Below are positions 35,701 through 44,189 of a stretch of 64,000 bases of DNA, piece after piece. A program made the translations under genes and the position numbers. This DNA comes from Achromobacter pestifer. GTDB lineage: Bacteria > Pseudomonadota > Gammaproteobacteria > Burkholderiales > Burkholderiaceae_B. The notes under the pieces were generated by a model. It ran no database searches and was not told the DNA's origin. It saw only the letters and a list, made by a program, of their open reading frames with translations. Every line of letters starts with the position of its first letter. The stretch's first letter is position 1. The stretch spans positions 558,001 to 622,000 of the forward strand of contig NZ_CADIJX010000001.1 of NCBI RefSeq assembly GCF_902859625.1, in the 5' to 3' direction.

Positions 35701-38700
35701 TTACCGCAACCGGCGACGCCCACTTGGGTGGCGTCGTGGCCGCGTTGGGCGAGAGCGTGGCGGGAAATGCCACGATCACGGCCGGACGCGACCTGATCGC
35801 GAAGCAAAATGGCCAGGTCCAGGCCGCGGGTACGTTGACTGCCCGCGCTGACCGCGACCTGTACGCGGCGGGCGCCCTGAGCTCGGTGGGTGACATGGCG
35901 CTGGCCGCCGCGCGCGATACTCGCGTGGACGGCACCGCCGCCACCGACGCGGACCTGACGTTGACGGGCCGTGACATCGCGGTCGGCGCCACCGGTCTGG
36001 CGCAGGCCGGTCGCAATCTGATCGCCACCGCCCAAGATTCGCTGCAAGCCGCCGGACGCCTGCTGGCGGGCGGCGCGCAATCGCTAACTGCGGGCGACCG
36101 CATGACGGTGGACGGCACGGTCGCCGCCTTGCAGGGCGACCTGTCCTTGCACGCGCAGGGCGGCGATCTCTCGCTGGGGGCGGATTCGCGCCTCCAGGCG
36201 GGAGGATCGCTGACCGCGCAAGCGAGTGGCGCGTTGAGCGCCTTCGGCGCGGCGGCGGCGGAACAAAGCATGACGCTGCGGGCAGGCACGGACGCAACGT
36301 TGGGCGGGATTGCCGCTACGCAAGCAGGCGACCTCATCGTCAACGCCGGCGGCAAGCTCTCTGTCCTGGAGGACGCCCGCTTGCAGGCGGGTGCGGCGCT
36401 GGAATTGAGCGCCGGCGGCGCGCTGAGCAACGCCGGCGTCGCTTCGGCGGGCACGGGTGCCCGCCTGTCGGCCGGATCCATGCTGGACAACACGGGGTCG
36501 GTATTGGCGGGCGGCGATCTGGTAGCCACCACGTTGGGGCAACTCTCCAACGCCGGCCGTTTCGTCGCTGGCGTGAGCGCCGATGGCTCGCTCAGTCTGC
36601 CGGGCAGCATTGCGCTGACGGCCGGATCCATCGTCCATCGCGGCACCAGCCTGGCCGGCAAGGATGTGACCTTGTCCGCGGGCGGGCTGGATTTGGCGGG
36701 CGGAAAACTGTCCGCGGTCGGCAAGCTTGCCCTGGCGACACCGGGCAACATAGACACCAGCAATGCCGTCGTGCAGGGGGCAACCCTGGACATCACCGGC
36801 GCCCATCTGCGTAACCAGGGCGGCAAGCTGACCGCGACGGGCGACGCCGCGATCAAGCTGGGCGGGCAACTCGACAGCACCGGCGGGCTGATTGCCGCAG
36901 CCGGTGACGCGCACATTGGAGCCGCAAGCATCGTCAACCGCGACGGCACGCTGGCCGCCCGAGATCTCACCGTTACCGCCTCCGGCGCAATCGATAACCG
37001 CGGCGGCCTGATCCAGGCAGACAACGCGCTGACCCTGAACGCGGCCAGCCTGGACAACAGCGGTACGCTGGGCGCCACGGACGCGCCGCCCAAGGGGGTG
37101 CTGGGCAAGGTGGTCTCCATCGTGGCGGACCGCGTCAACAACCAGGCGGGCTCCATCGAGGCAATCGAGGACCTTACCCTGACCGCCAAGGAATTGGACA
37201 ACACAGGCGGCGAAGTCGCCTCGCAGGGCAACGCCAGCATCATCGCCGACACGCTCAAGAACGCACAGGGCAAGGTGCAGGCGGGCAAGAACCTGACGGT
37301 CATTACACAGGTGCTCCAGGGGCTGGGCACGCTGCAATCGGCGGGCGACCTGTCGTTCCAATACGCCGGATCCTTGAACCAGGAAGGCGACATCGCCAGC
37401 GGCCGCGATTTGAATCTGTCGGTAGGCGGCGCGATGGACAACCGCGCCAAGATCACCGCCGCCCGCGACCTGAGCATCTTGGCGGATTCGCTGAACAACC
37501 AGGCTTCCGGAGCGTTGCTGGCCGGCGGCGTGAACACCATCAAGGTGGCGCAGGGCCTGAACAACGCTGGGCTGATCGACGGCGCCTCGACCCGCATCAC
37601 CGCAGGCAGCCTGGACAATACGGGCCGCATTTATGGCGATGCCGTCGCGATCCAGGCAGGCTCGCTGGTCAACGGCGCGGGCGCGGGCGGCGGCGCCGTC
37701 ATCGCCTCGCGCGGCAGCATGGACCTGGGCGTGGGCTCGCTGGTCAACCGCGATCACGCGCTGGTCTACACGGGCGCTGACCTGCGCATCGGCGGCGCGC
37801 TGGATGCCGCCGGCCGTGCCACGGGCCAGGCAGTTTCCCTGCTGAACGCCTCGGCCACTATCGAGGCTGCCGGCAACGCCAACATCTCGGCGGCGTCCAT
37901 CCGCAACCAGAACGATCGCTATGTCAGCGAAACGGTGCAGGTGTCGTCCACACCCAAGGTGTACTTCACGCCAGCGGGCACCACCGATATGTATGACGCC
38001 GAAACGAACTGGCTGTGCGATGAAGTGACGCCCATGTGCAGCAAGGATCCGGCCTGGCTGGACGACGATCCGGAGCGCATGTTCCTGCTGCCGTCGGCCA
38101 CGTATCCGGCGTCGCAGTACGGCCCCCCGTTTGACTACGCGCCTTCCTACAAAGGGAAGGCGGGGAAGGATGCACCGATTGCTCCGGCGCGCATCGCGAA
38201 TCTGCGTGAATGCCTGGCAAGCGGCGTCAATACCGAGAATTGTGTCGGGAAGACGCGCTATGCGCCGGGAGACAAGATCTGGTCGGTATTCGGCGTGCCA
38301 CCGCCCGAGGGCAATATTCCGCCGATGGTCGAGTCGTGCCGAGGCGTGCAGTGCGAAATGGTGTCCACGCCGGAACGCGACGCAGCGATCGCGCGAGACG
38401 AGAGCCGACACGACCTGCTGGACGCGCGCATTCGCGCTTTCAACGCCGACTTCAGCAATCGCCTGGTCGGCACGTTCACCTATTACCGCGTGCAGGAGAC
38501 CGTCACCGAGACCCGTACCGTTTCTTCCGACCCCGGCAAGATCCTGTCGGGCGGAGCCATGACGCTCACCGGCTCGGTCACCAACGACAAGAGCCAGATC
38601 GCCGCAGGCGGCGCGCTCATCGTGGCCGGTCCCGCCATCAACAACATTGGCGCGGGCGGCGAACGCACCGTCACGCGAGTCGGCACCGCCACGGTGACCC

Positions 38701-41700
38701 AGGCGCGCTCGAGAGACCGCAAGGAATACGCCAGTGCGTACAACGCCACCCTGGCCGGCCAGCCCATCGAGCTTCCGGTCGGCACGTCTGAGGGATACGT
38801 CACAGTCAAGCTCGACGGTTCCGCGCCTGGCGCCAGCAACGGGGGAAGCGGACCCGGGCCGGTGCTGGTCGCCAGCGTCGACCTGCCCGGCGGAACGGTG
38901 GTGCGCACCGTCTCCAACCCGGCCGGCATTCCGGACAGTCAGCTCTACACCGTCAACGGCCGGCCGGATGCGCCCTACATCGTCGCCACCGATCCGCGTT
39001 TCGTCGGGCAGCGGCCCACCGTCTCCAGCGATTACTTGCTCGACCTGTTGACCCAGCCCGGCGCGCTGCCGGGCACCATCATCGGCGGCGGCGCCGGTTC
39101 TGGCGGCGGCCTTGACGGCCTGCGCCAGGACGGTCAGGTTGGCGCCGGACCCGTCAACGTCGGCGCGGGCGCCGGCTCGGTCTCGGGTGCGGGCCAGGGC
39201 GGCGCCATGGTCGGCGTCAGCGGCAGCCTGGACGGCCAGCGTCTGGACGTACAGGGCGCATCCGGCCCGACCGGCGCCACGCTGGGCGCGGGTGGCGCAC
39301 TCTCGACTGACGGCGCAGCCGCCGTCGCCGGCGGCAATAACCTGTCGGGCGCGCGCCTGGGCAGCTGGGACTCCCTGGTTCCCCCGGGCGCCAAGTTCCT
39401 GACGCCTTCTGGCCAGCCCAAGCGCCTGGGCGACGGCTTCTACGAGCAAAAGCTGGTGTCTGATCAAATCCTGGCCACCACCGGCCAGCGCTTCCTCGAC
39501 AACTACTCAGACAACGACAGCCAGTACAAGACCCTGCTCGCCGCCGGCGCGCAATTTGCCCGCGACAACGGCATCCAGCTTGGCGTCGCTCTGACCGAGG
39601 AGCAGCAGCGCCACCTGGCGACCGACCTGGTCTGGCTGGTGGAGCAGAGCGTCACGTTGCCCGACGGCACCACCGAAAGCGTGCTCGTGCCCCAGGTCTA
39701 CCTGCTGGTCCGCGACGGCGACCTCAAGGGCGATGGCACGCTCATGGCCGGCGGGGACGTCAAACTGGCGGCCGAAGGCGACATCGTCAACAGCGGCACC
39801 ATCGGCTCGCGCGACGCCACCGTCATGACGGCGGGCAACATCGTCAACCAGGCCGGCGGCCTGATCCAGGGATCCACCGTCGACCTTGCAGCGCGCGAAG
39901 ACCTGACCAACCTGGTCTCGCTGATCAAGGGCGACAACGTTGCCTTGAAGGCGGGACGAGACATCGCCCTTACGTCGACCGCGGCCTCAGAGGACTTCGG
40001 CAGCACCTGGGGCTCGCACATCAGCGGCGTAGCCCGCGTGGATGCCGGCAACCTCAGCATGCAGGCCGGGCGCGATATCACCCTGACTGCCGCGCAGGTC
40101 TCCGCCCGCGACGATGCGCGCCTACAGGCAGGCCGCGACATCGCTTTGGAGACGCTTACCGAAAGCCACGGCGAATCCCTGGTCTTGAACGCCAAGAACC
40201 GCCACGACTTGAGCACCAGCACGGAGATCGGCTCGGCCCTCGCCGCGGGCGGCAACCTCACGATGATCGCGGGCCAGGACGTCACTGCGCGTGCGGCCGA
40301 CGTCACCGCTGGCAAGCAGCTCGCCGTGGGAGCCGGGCGCGACATCAAACTGATCGCTGGCGCAGAAACCGGATCGGCTTACGACGAGGTCCGCTACAAG
40401 ACCACGGGCTTCCTTTCGTCCAAGACCACCCACACCAAGACGGCCCTCGATTGGGAGCAGTCCTTGGCGACGACCTTCACCGGCGACACTGCCGTGCTGA
40501 TGGCCGGACGCGACCTGACCGTGGCGGGCTCGAACGTCGGCGCGCAGAAGGACTTGGTGATGTCGGCCGACCGCGAGGTCAACATCCTGGCCGGCCAGAA
40601 CGCCGAGGACGGCTATGACTACAAAATGGTCAAGAAGTCGGGCTTTGGGGCGATGGGCGGCTTCAGCTATGGCACCAGCCAACAGACGGATTCGCTGGAT
40701 AGCAAGAAGGTCTACCACAACGCCAGCACCGTCGGCAGCGTCGAAGGCGATGTGCTGATCAACGCCGGCAATGCCCTGAACATCATGGGCAGCAACGTCA
40801 TCGCGCGGCAAGGCGACATCACGCTGATCGGCAAGGAAGTCAACATCGGCGCGGTGTTGGATACCACGCAACAGAAGGAATTCCACGAGATCAAGCAGAC
40901 GGGGGTGACGCTTACCGCCAGCAATCCCATGGTCAGCGCGGTGCAGACCGGTGCTCGGATGGCTGACGCTGCGGGCAGGACGGACAACGCCGTCATGAAG
41001 GGCCTGGCAGGCGCCACGACTGCCTTGGCAGCCGCCAATGCCTATGACGCGGTTCAGGTGGCGGGCAACGTCAAGGACGCTAGCGCAGTCGACAAAGCGG
41101 GCGGCGTCAGCATCAAGCTCAGCCTGGGCACCAGCAAAAGCAGCAGCACGACCGACCGTAGTTCGTCCAGCGCCTCCGGCTCGACGGTTGCGGCCGGCAA
41201 AGACCTGACTATCGTCGCGCAAGGGGCGGGCAAGGACTCGGACATCACCGTCACGGGGTCGAACCTATCTGCGGGCAACAACGTGGTGCTCAAGGCCGAA
41301 GGCGACATCGTGCTGCAAGCGGCGCGCAATGCGTTCGAGCAGAAGACGGACAGCAAGAGCAGCAGCGCCAGCATCGGCATCGGCTATTCGACCGGTGGCC
41401 AGCAGAACGGCTTCACCCTTGAACTGGGCGCCTCGGTCGGCCGGGGCAACGCCAACGGCCGCGATGAAAGCTGGACCAACAGCAACATCACGGCGGGCAA
41501 CGTGCTGGCGATGCAGTCTGGCGGCGACACCACGCTTAAAGGTGCGGCGGGCCGAGCCGATCAGATCATTGCGTCGGCGGGCGGAAATCTGTTGCTGGAG
41601 AGCTTGCAGGACAGCAGCAAGTACGACTCCAAGAACAAGAACGCCGGGTTCGGGCTAAGCCTGTGCATCCCGCCGTACTGCTACGGTTCAAGCAGCGCTT

Positions 41701-43694
41701 GGGCCAATGCCAGCACGGGCAAGATGAACAGCGACTTCAAGTCCGTCACAGAACAGACGGGCCTGTGGGCAGGCGACGGCGGCTTCCTGATCGACGTCAA
41801 GAACAACACCACGCTGATCGGCGGCGTCATCGCCAGCGGCGACCGCGCGGTGGCCGACGGCTTGAACAAGCTGACGACCGGCACGCTGGTCACGGAGGAC
41901 CTGAAGAACACCGCCAAGTACAGCGGCAGCCAGGTGTCGGTGGGCGGCGGCTTCGGCTTTGGCGGGGACCCCAAGGCGGGTGACTCGGGCCTGGGCACCA
42001 CCAAGGGCGGCCAGGTGGCGGGCGGCGCGACCAAGGACGCGGGCTCGTCCATCCCGACAGGCGGCAGCGGCTTCGGCATGGGCATGCCGGTGGTGGTGAC
42101 GGCCAGCGGCAACAGCAGTTCGACCACCCAAAGCGGCATCAGCGGCGGCACGATCGTCATTCGCGACGAAGCAGGGCAGCTGGCGCTGACGGGCAAGACG
42201 GCCGCGGAAACGATCGCGTCGTTGAACCGGGATACGACGGATACGTTGGATGCGCTGAAGCCGATCTTTGACAAGGAGAAGATCGAGGCGGGGTTTGAGA
42301 TTGCGTCGGAAGCTAGCAAGCAGATGGGGCAGTTTCTGACGAATCGGGCGAAGGAGAAGCAGGCGGCAGAGAAGGCGCTGTCCGACGCGATTAAGACAAA
42401 CAACGCCGGCGACGCCGCACGCATGAGTGCACTCATGGACGACGTGGAACGTGCTCAGGACTGGAGCGCCGGTGGCAAGTACGGTCTGGTGTTGCAAGCC
42501 GTATCCGGGGCGGCTGGAGCAAACGTGACCGGTTCGACAGGCGCATTCGTACAAGGCGCCGCAGTGAACTATCTGCAAGGTCTAGCTGCGTCGGAGGTGA
42601 AGCAGATCGCTGACATGCTGGGTAAGGGGGCTCAGGCCGAGGCGGCACGTGCTGCGTTGCACGGCATAGTGGGATGCTCGGGCGCGGCTGGCCAAGGCGC
42701 GGCCTGCGCATCGGGCGCCTTGGGCGCGAGTGCGGGCAGCATTCTGAATAGCCTGATGGGCTCGCCGGAAGGCTCAACTCCCGAGCAAGTCGAAGCGCGC
42801 CGCAATCTGGTGACGAGTCTGGTGGCAGGCATAGCGACTGCCGCAGGAGCAGAGGCGGAAACAGCGGGCACTGCTGCGGCGCTAGAGACATCGCAGAACT
42901 GGGGGCAGCTCGCAATACCAGCTGTTGGCGCGGCGGCGGCGAAGTGCGCGACGACGCCGAGCTGCCAACGGGCGGTGACGTATGTGTCGGATAAGACCGT
43001 CTACGTTGCCGTGCAGATGAAGGACGGCGCGATCTATGTGGGAACCGCTGCACTGGTGGGGATTACCGCGGCGTCCGATGCGGTAGGAAACTGGGTGTCG
43101 GAATTTGTGGGTAGCGCTGTGGGGAGCGAGACGGCGCTGCCTGGTAAGCCTGGTGAGGTGGTGCATGTGTCGGCGCCGCCACCCCTGCCTTCCGAGAAGG
43201 AGACGTTTGGTTCGGAGATTCCGGTTTGGCCGGGTGATGCGGTTGGGCCGATTGCGGTGCCGGGGCAGGAGAATAATGGGCCTGTGGGCGGGACTACGAC
43301 GGTCACTCCCACTCTAGAGCCTACCCAGCCAACCTTAATTTTCCAGCAGGGGGACGGGCAAAGAGCAGGCGCGCCGTATGTATCCTCGGGTTTTCAAGTA
43401 ACCCCTGAAATCGTTGAAGAAGCTTTGCGCGGTGATCGCGCTCTGGGGATCCAAGGAGCGGTATCCTTGCCGGCGATTCAACGATATGTCGACCGCTTGC
43501 TGGCCGGAGAGGTTCCCCCGCCGATTAAAATGGATGGCGATGTAATTGTCGATGGAAATCACAGATACATCGCTGCCAGAATATTGGGCCGTGAAGTGGA
43601 AGCTGTTCCGTCCGTGTTGCCAAGTTCGTTGCAAGATAAGAAAAATCCTATATCGAAAATAGAAGTTGATTCGACAGATTGGGGAAATAATTGA
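29772..43694 (+). CDS. cdiA: Giant haemagglutinin-type TpsA/CdiA exoprotein with ParB-like C-terminal toxin domain
   Basis: A 4640-residue exoprotein. Residues 1-27 are a signal peptide; ~28-280 are the TPS domain with VANPAGITCNGCGF at ~138. A Gly-rich linker is at ~402-453. From ~260 to ~2230 run repeats of the type AGRDLxVxGxA, including a 494-residue higher-order repeat; ~2230-2700 are NxGGxLxA repeats. About 2715-2960 is a non-repetitive block with four to six Cys (WLCDEVTPMCSKDP, RECLASG), in the place of a CdiA receptor-binding region. A second Gly-rich linker (~3095-3150), haemagglutinin repeats and a pretoxin region with ETSQNW (4372-4377, where CdiA proteins have VENN) follow. The last ~120 residues, AT-rich in their DNA, contain DGNHRYIAARILG (4594-4606), a ParB-nuclease-type motif. 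Role: adhesion and probably contact-dependent inhibition. Confidence 0.88.
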   Translation: MRMMFKLRSLIVWSVVFAQIWSPVLAQTLPISVDKSVPGAKPSVGVNNGVPVINIAPPSAGGVSNNRYTQFNVGPSGAVLNNSGGASQTQLAGQVGGNPMLGNQRASTILNQVTAPNPSQLLGILEVAGNRANVIVANPAGITCNGCGFLNADRATLTTGKPQVGADGGIGFDIASGKIRVEGAGLNGTNLSQVDLLARTLEINADVWADRLNVSAGAARVDYASGAVSAQVGDGAVPEVALDSAALGGMYANSVRLIGTEAGVGVNIGGNLVALTGDLQVNAAGDVRIAPRATVQAAGNLRVDSGRDLAVQGAAQAGGTAALAAVRNVSVQGAVAAGGALSVAAGGDAVVGTQGSLRTQGALRMAAGKDLSLSGNLLTTDQNVSATSGRNLKVAGQAVAPQPGQGGTGGNAGGNGSGTGTGFGAGTGNTGSESGKTPDPVTPGGQGGGASMAAGIVSAKEGVTLQAGHDLVLPNQVYASGTFQAQAGANVVSDAGGQLQSARGMTIRAGEAVALAGAALTDGALAIEASRDLRLDGSALAYGGALNLKSGGDLRLGDSSKAQGTRVGLDAARDLRAGGELVSESAVELKAGRDAAVGARVLARGDMDVRAQGAAAVTGQLESLGRARLQGGDGATLTGSMSGNQGVELRAGGPLVVSGTAGAAQGALILASDGDLTVGGSAQAGGAVTLSTRGALNVAGTVSSLAGLTAQAAGDATVNGKLLAGGPLLLDAIGRVAAGADSRLQSEGAMQVRAGNDLALAGMAETNAGLNVDAGRDLRVDGAALAYGGELSLNAGNGLQLGSASRAQGEGVAARAGGDLQADGAMTARGDIALNAGRDASLGGKAAATNDVTLESGRNLAVAQGAQLDAEGKAELKAGQDAAVVGTVRSNNGNRIEAAGALRLDGETSAVSGGINLLAGSGLTVGSQGKAQAGGALRGESGGALTVDGELASQGALTLVSAGGAKVGGQLLSGDTLLLHAGTNLQTGQAAQLQSSKNMTLIAGQDASLAGTALSDGGIAIDAVRGLRVDGSALAYGGGLAMNAGSDLLLGDASKTQGKGVAALATRDLIAGGEMVSVGSATLTAGRDAMFGARLSVDGDLTLRAQDKAKLTGQVETTRGASLLAGGDVALSGSLLSNQGTDVRAGGALDISGTAGASQGALTLAAEGDMAVGGSAQAGGPLSMIAKGALSVAGTASSLAGLTARAGTDATVTGKLLADGPLLLEAMGQLLAGADSRLQSEDDMALRAGQDLILAGKAETNKGLTLEAARDLHADGAALAYGGLLTMDAGNDLRLGNASRTQGNGVTARATGDLLADGAMASRGDILLTAGRDARVDSKAAATGNLSLLAGRDLAMGTTAQWDAEGASQARAGNDMTLAGAWRGNGDMAMTAAGKLSVDGALAANDGRLSLDAGGHLSMSELARVAAKGPVNVSTLGDLRVAGALSSLDALTMQAARTATLAGQIYAVRGLDMTAGQTLTAAAGSHLQSDAAMTLRAGQDLNLAGTALAEGGMALDAARDLRVDGNALAYGSALNLKSGNDMRLGAASQLQGKGVQAEAGRDLALDGILVSSADAELRVVRDVRVDGRLGADGALDFSAGGNMLLGAAAQLDASEQARLAAAGNLELAGAVRGDKGARLEAGGRMDLSGTAASANGTLDLITGLDMALSAGSRALAGGVLQARAGGTLSAAGTVSSLADVILDAVSDLSLAGQSLAAGKLTILSGGALATAADSRQQADGSVDVRVDSATLAGMLVAGQSATLQIDKELSVDGTVLADAGALKASSGGAITLGSQSALQAGGLLQAQAGGKLLANGTISGQQDIVLKAGTDAELNGKTVANDSLSADAGGNLTIGQAGLAQGSGGLLLNAGQDMRIAGTAGTAAGAGGGGALQAQAGRDLFIMGTATAGSPIVLGALRDIRIDGIATALEGGLTANAGENLRVGTAGRMQASGDLSASAGAHLDADGVIAAGGGLTLTATGDAHLGGVVAALGESVAGNATITAGRDLIAKQNGQVQAAGTLTARADRDLYAAGALSSVGDMALAAARDTRVDGTAATDADLTLTGRDIAVGATGLAQAGRNLIATAQDSLQAAGRLLAGGAQSLTAGDRMTVDGTVAALQGDLSLHAQGGDLSLGADSRLQAGGSLTAQASGALSAFGAAAAEQSMTLRAGTDATLGGIAATQAGDLIVNAGGKLSVLEDARLQAGAALELSAGGALSNAGVASAGTGARLSAGSMLDNTGSVLAGGDLVATTLGQLSNAGRFVAGVSADGSLSLPGSIALTAGSIVHRGTSLAGKDVTLSAGGLDLAGGKLSAVGKLALATPGNIDTSNAVVQGATLDITGAHLRNQGGKLTATGDAAIKLGGQLDSTGGLIAAAGDAHIGAASIVNRDGTLAARDLTVTASGAIDNRGGLIQADNALTLNAASLDNSGTLGATDAPPKGVLGKVVSIVADRVNNQAGSIEAIEDLTLTAKELDNTGGEVASQGNASIIADTLKNAQGKVQAGKNLTVITQVLQGLGTLQSAGDLSFQYAGSLNQEGDIASGRDLNLSVGGAMDNRAKITAARDLSILADSLNNQASGALLAGGVNTIKVAQGLNNAGLIDGASTRITAGSLDNTGRIYGDAVAIQAGSLVNGAGAGGGAVIASRGSMDLGVGSLVNRDHALVYTGADLRIGGALDAAGRATGQAVSLLNASATIEAAGNANISAASIRNQNDRYVSETVQVSSTPKVYFTPAGTTDMYDAETNWLCDEVTPMCSKDPAWLDDDPERMFLLPSATYPASQYGPPFDYAPSYKGKAGKDAPIAPARIANLRECLASGVNTENCVGKTRYAPGDKIWSVFGVPPPEGNIPPMVESCRGVQCEMVSTPERDAAIARDESRHDLLDARIRAFNADFSNRLVGTFTYYRVQETVTETRTVSSDPGKILSGGAMTLTGSVTNDKSQIAAGGALIVAGPAINNIGAGGERTVTRVGTATVTQARSRDRKEYASAYNATLAGQPIELPVGTSEGYVTVKLDGSAPGASNGGSGPGPVLVASVDLPGGTVVRTVSNPAGIPDSQLYTVNGRPDAPYIVATDPRFVGQRPTVSSDYLLDLLTQPGALPGTIIGGGAGSGGGLDGLRQDGQVGAGPVNVGAGAGSVSGAGQGGAMVGVSGSLDGQRLDVQGASGPTGATLGAGGALSTDGAAAVAGGNNLSGARLGSWDSLVPPGAKFLTPSGQPKRLGDGFYEQKLVSDQILATTGQRFLDNYSDNDSQYKTLLAAGAQFARDNGIQLGVALTEEQQRHLATDLVWLVEQSVTLPDGTTESVLVPQVYLLVRDGDLKGDGTLMAGGDVKLAAEGDIVNSGTIGSRDATVMTAGNIVNQAGGLIQGSTVDLAAREDLTNLVSLIKGDNVALKAGRDIALTSTAASEDFGSTWGSHISGVARVDAGNLSMQAGRDITLTAAQVSARDDARLQAGRDIALETLTESHGESLVLNAKNRHDLSTSTEIGSALAAGGNLTMIAGQDVTARAADVTAGKQLAVGAGRDIKLIAGAETGSAYDEVRYKTTGFLSSKTTHTKTALDWEQSLATTFTGDTAVLMAGRDLTVAGSNVGAQKDLVMSADREVNILAGQNAEDGYDYKMVKKSGFGAMGGFSYGTSQQTDSLDSKKVYHNASTVGSVEGDVLINAGNALNIMGSNVIARQGDITLIGKEVNIGAVLDTTQQKEFHEIKQTGVTLTASNPMVSAVQTGARMADAAGRTDNAVMKGLAGATTALAAANAYDAVQVAGNVKDASAVDKAGGVSIKLSLGTSKSSSTTDRSSSSASGSTVAAGKDLTIVAQGAGKDSDITVTGSNLSAGNNVVLKAEGDIVLQAARNAFEQKTDSKSSSASIGIGYSTGGQQNGFTLELGASVGRGNANGRDESWTNSNITAGNVLAMQSGGDTTLKGAAGRADQIIASAGGNLLLESLQDSSKYDSKNKNAGFGLSLCIPPYCYGSSSAWANASTGKMNSDFKSVTEQTGLWAGDGGFLIDVKNNTTLIGGVIASGDRAVADGLNKLTTGTLVTEDLKNTAKYSGSQVSVGGGFGFGGDPKAGDSGLGTTKGGQVAGGATKDAGSSIPTGGSGFGMGMPVVVTASGNSSSTTQSGISGGTIVIRDEAGQLALTGKTAAETIASLNRDTTDTLDALKPIFDKEKIEAGFEIASEASKQMGQFLTNRAKEKQAAEKALSDAIKTNNAGDAARMSALMDDVERAQDWSAGGKYGLVLQAVSGAAGANVTGSTGAFVQGAAVNYLQGLAASEVKQIADMLGKGAQAEAARAALHGIVGCSGAAGQGAACASGALGASAGSILNSLMGSPEGSTPEQVEARRNLVTSLVAGIATAAGAEAETAGTAAALETSQNWGQLAIPAVGAAAAKCATTPSCQRAVTYVSDKTVYVAVQMKDGAIYVGTAALVGITAASDAVGNWVSEFVGSAVGSETALPGKPGEVVHVSAPPPLPSEKETFGSEIPVWPGDAVGPIAVPGQENNGPVGGTTTVTPTLEPTQPTLIFQQGDGQRAGAPYVSSGFQVTPEIVEEALRGDRALGIQGAVSLPAIQRYVDRLLAGEVPPPIKMDGDVIVDGNHRYIAARILGREVEAVPSVLPSSLQDKKNPISKIEVDSTDWGNN
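31258..35000 (+). repeat. Exact 1482-bp higher-order repeat inside cdiA
   Basis: Two related ~740-bp units alternate. The codon for Ala in the motif ALAYG occurs at 31386, 32121, 32868, 33603 and 34350, that is at spacings 735, 747, 735 and 747. A second anchor, LQS, marks type A units at 31266, 32748 and 34230 and type B units at 32001 and 33483; like units are always exactly 1482 bp (494 residues) apart. A third B unit near 34977 is recognisable but decayed. The pattern is A-B-A-B-A-b. Confidence 0.85.
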
Positions 43695-44185
43695 TTATTC
43701 TTAAATATCAAACAGGCGAGTCTTTTTCGCTAGAACTGGATTCCTTGGTTCAGGCCGATTTTCGAGGTGCAAATTTCCATCGGTTGATGTTTGATGGCCA
43801 TGATTTGCAGAGTGCTGATTTTTCTAATGCCACGCTGAGAAATGTTGGATTTGTCGGTGCCCAGCTCTCTGGTGCGAAACTAATAGGGGCTCGATTGATG
43901 AATGCATATTTCATAGGCGCGATCGCAAGGGGTTCAGATTTTACAAATGCAATTGCGATTGGGGCTGATTTTTCTAATGGGGATTTTACAGGGGCAGTTC
44001 TTCAGAACTTAGATGTTAACTTTGCTAATTTTGAAGGGGCGAGGTTGTTGGGGGCAGATGTTAGAGTGAAAAATGCGCAATATGCATCATGGCAAGGTGC
44101 GATTTATGATGAAAATACGATCTGGCCACCCAACTTCGATGCGGAAGAAGCCGGGGCTATAAAGAAGGCGGAGTCATTGCGCTAA
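43691..44185 (+). CDS. Pentapeptide-repeat protein, proposed immunity protein of the CDI toxin
   Basis: A 164-residue protein. From ~residue 20 to ~125 it is a run of A(D/N)(L/F)xx pentapeptides (QADFRGANFHRLMFDG, GAQLSGAKLIGARLMNAYF, GADFSNGDFTGAVLQNLD), predicted to form a right-handed quadrilateral beta helix. The tail YDENTIWPPNFDAEEAGA is common at the end of such proteins. It starts with TTG that overlaps the exoprotein stop as TTGA, behind GGGGA, so it is translationally coupled. Position after a cdiA-like gene, shared low GC and small acidic form fit an immunity protein. Pentapeptide helices such as MfpA mimic DNA, so blocking a DNA-binding nuclease toxin is a plausible mechanism, but this is inference. 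Confidence 0.75.
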   Translation: MIILKYQTGESFSLELDSLVQADFRGANFHRLMFDGHDLQSADFSNATLRNVGFVGAQLSGAKLIGARLMNAYFIGAIARGSDFTNAIAIGADFSNGDFTGAVLQNLDVNFANFEGARLLGADVRVKNAQYASWQGAIYDENTIWPPNFDAEEAGAIKKAESLR

Positions 44186-44189
44186 ATTA

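Noticed and set aside
32229-39467. Very long minus-strand open frames (about 1280 and 1130 codons) opposite the exoprotein gene
   Set aside because: They mirror a GC-rich repetitive gene with strong codon bias, have no ribosome sites and no recognisable domain; their Arg/Ala/Gln-rich products are typical antisense artefacts.
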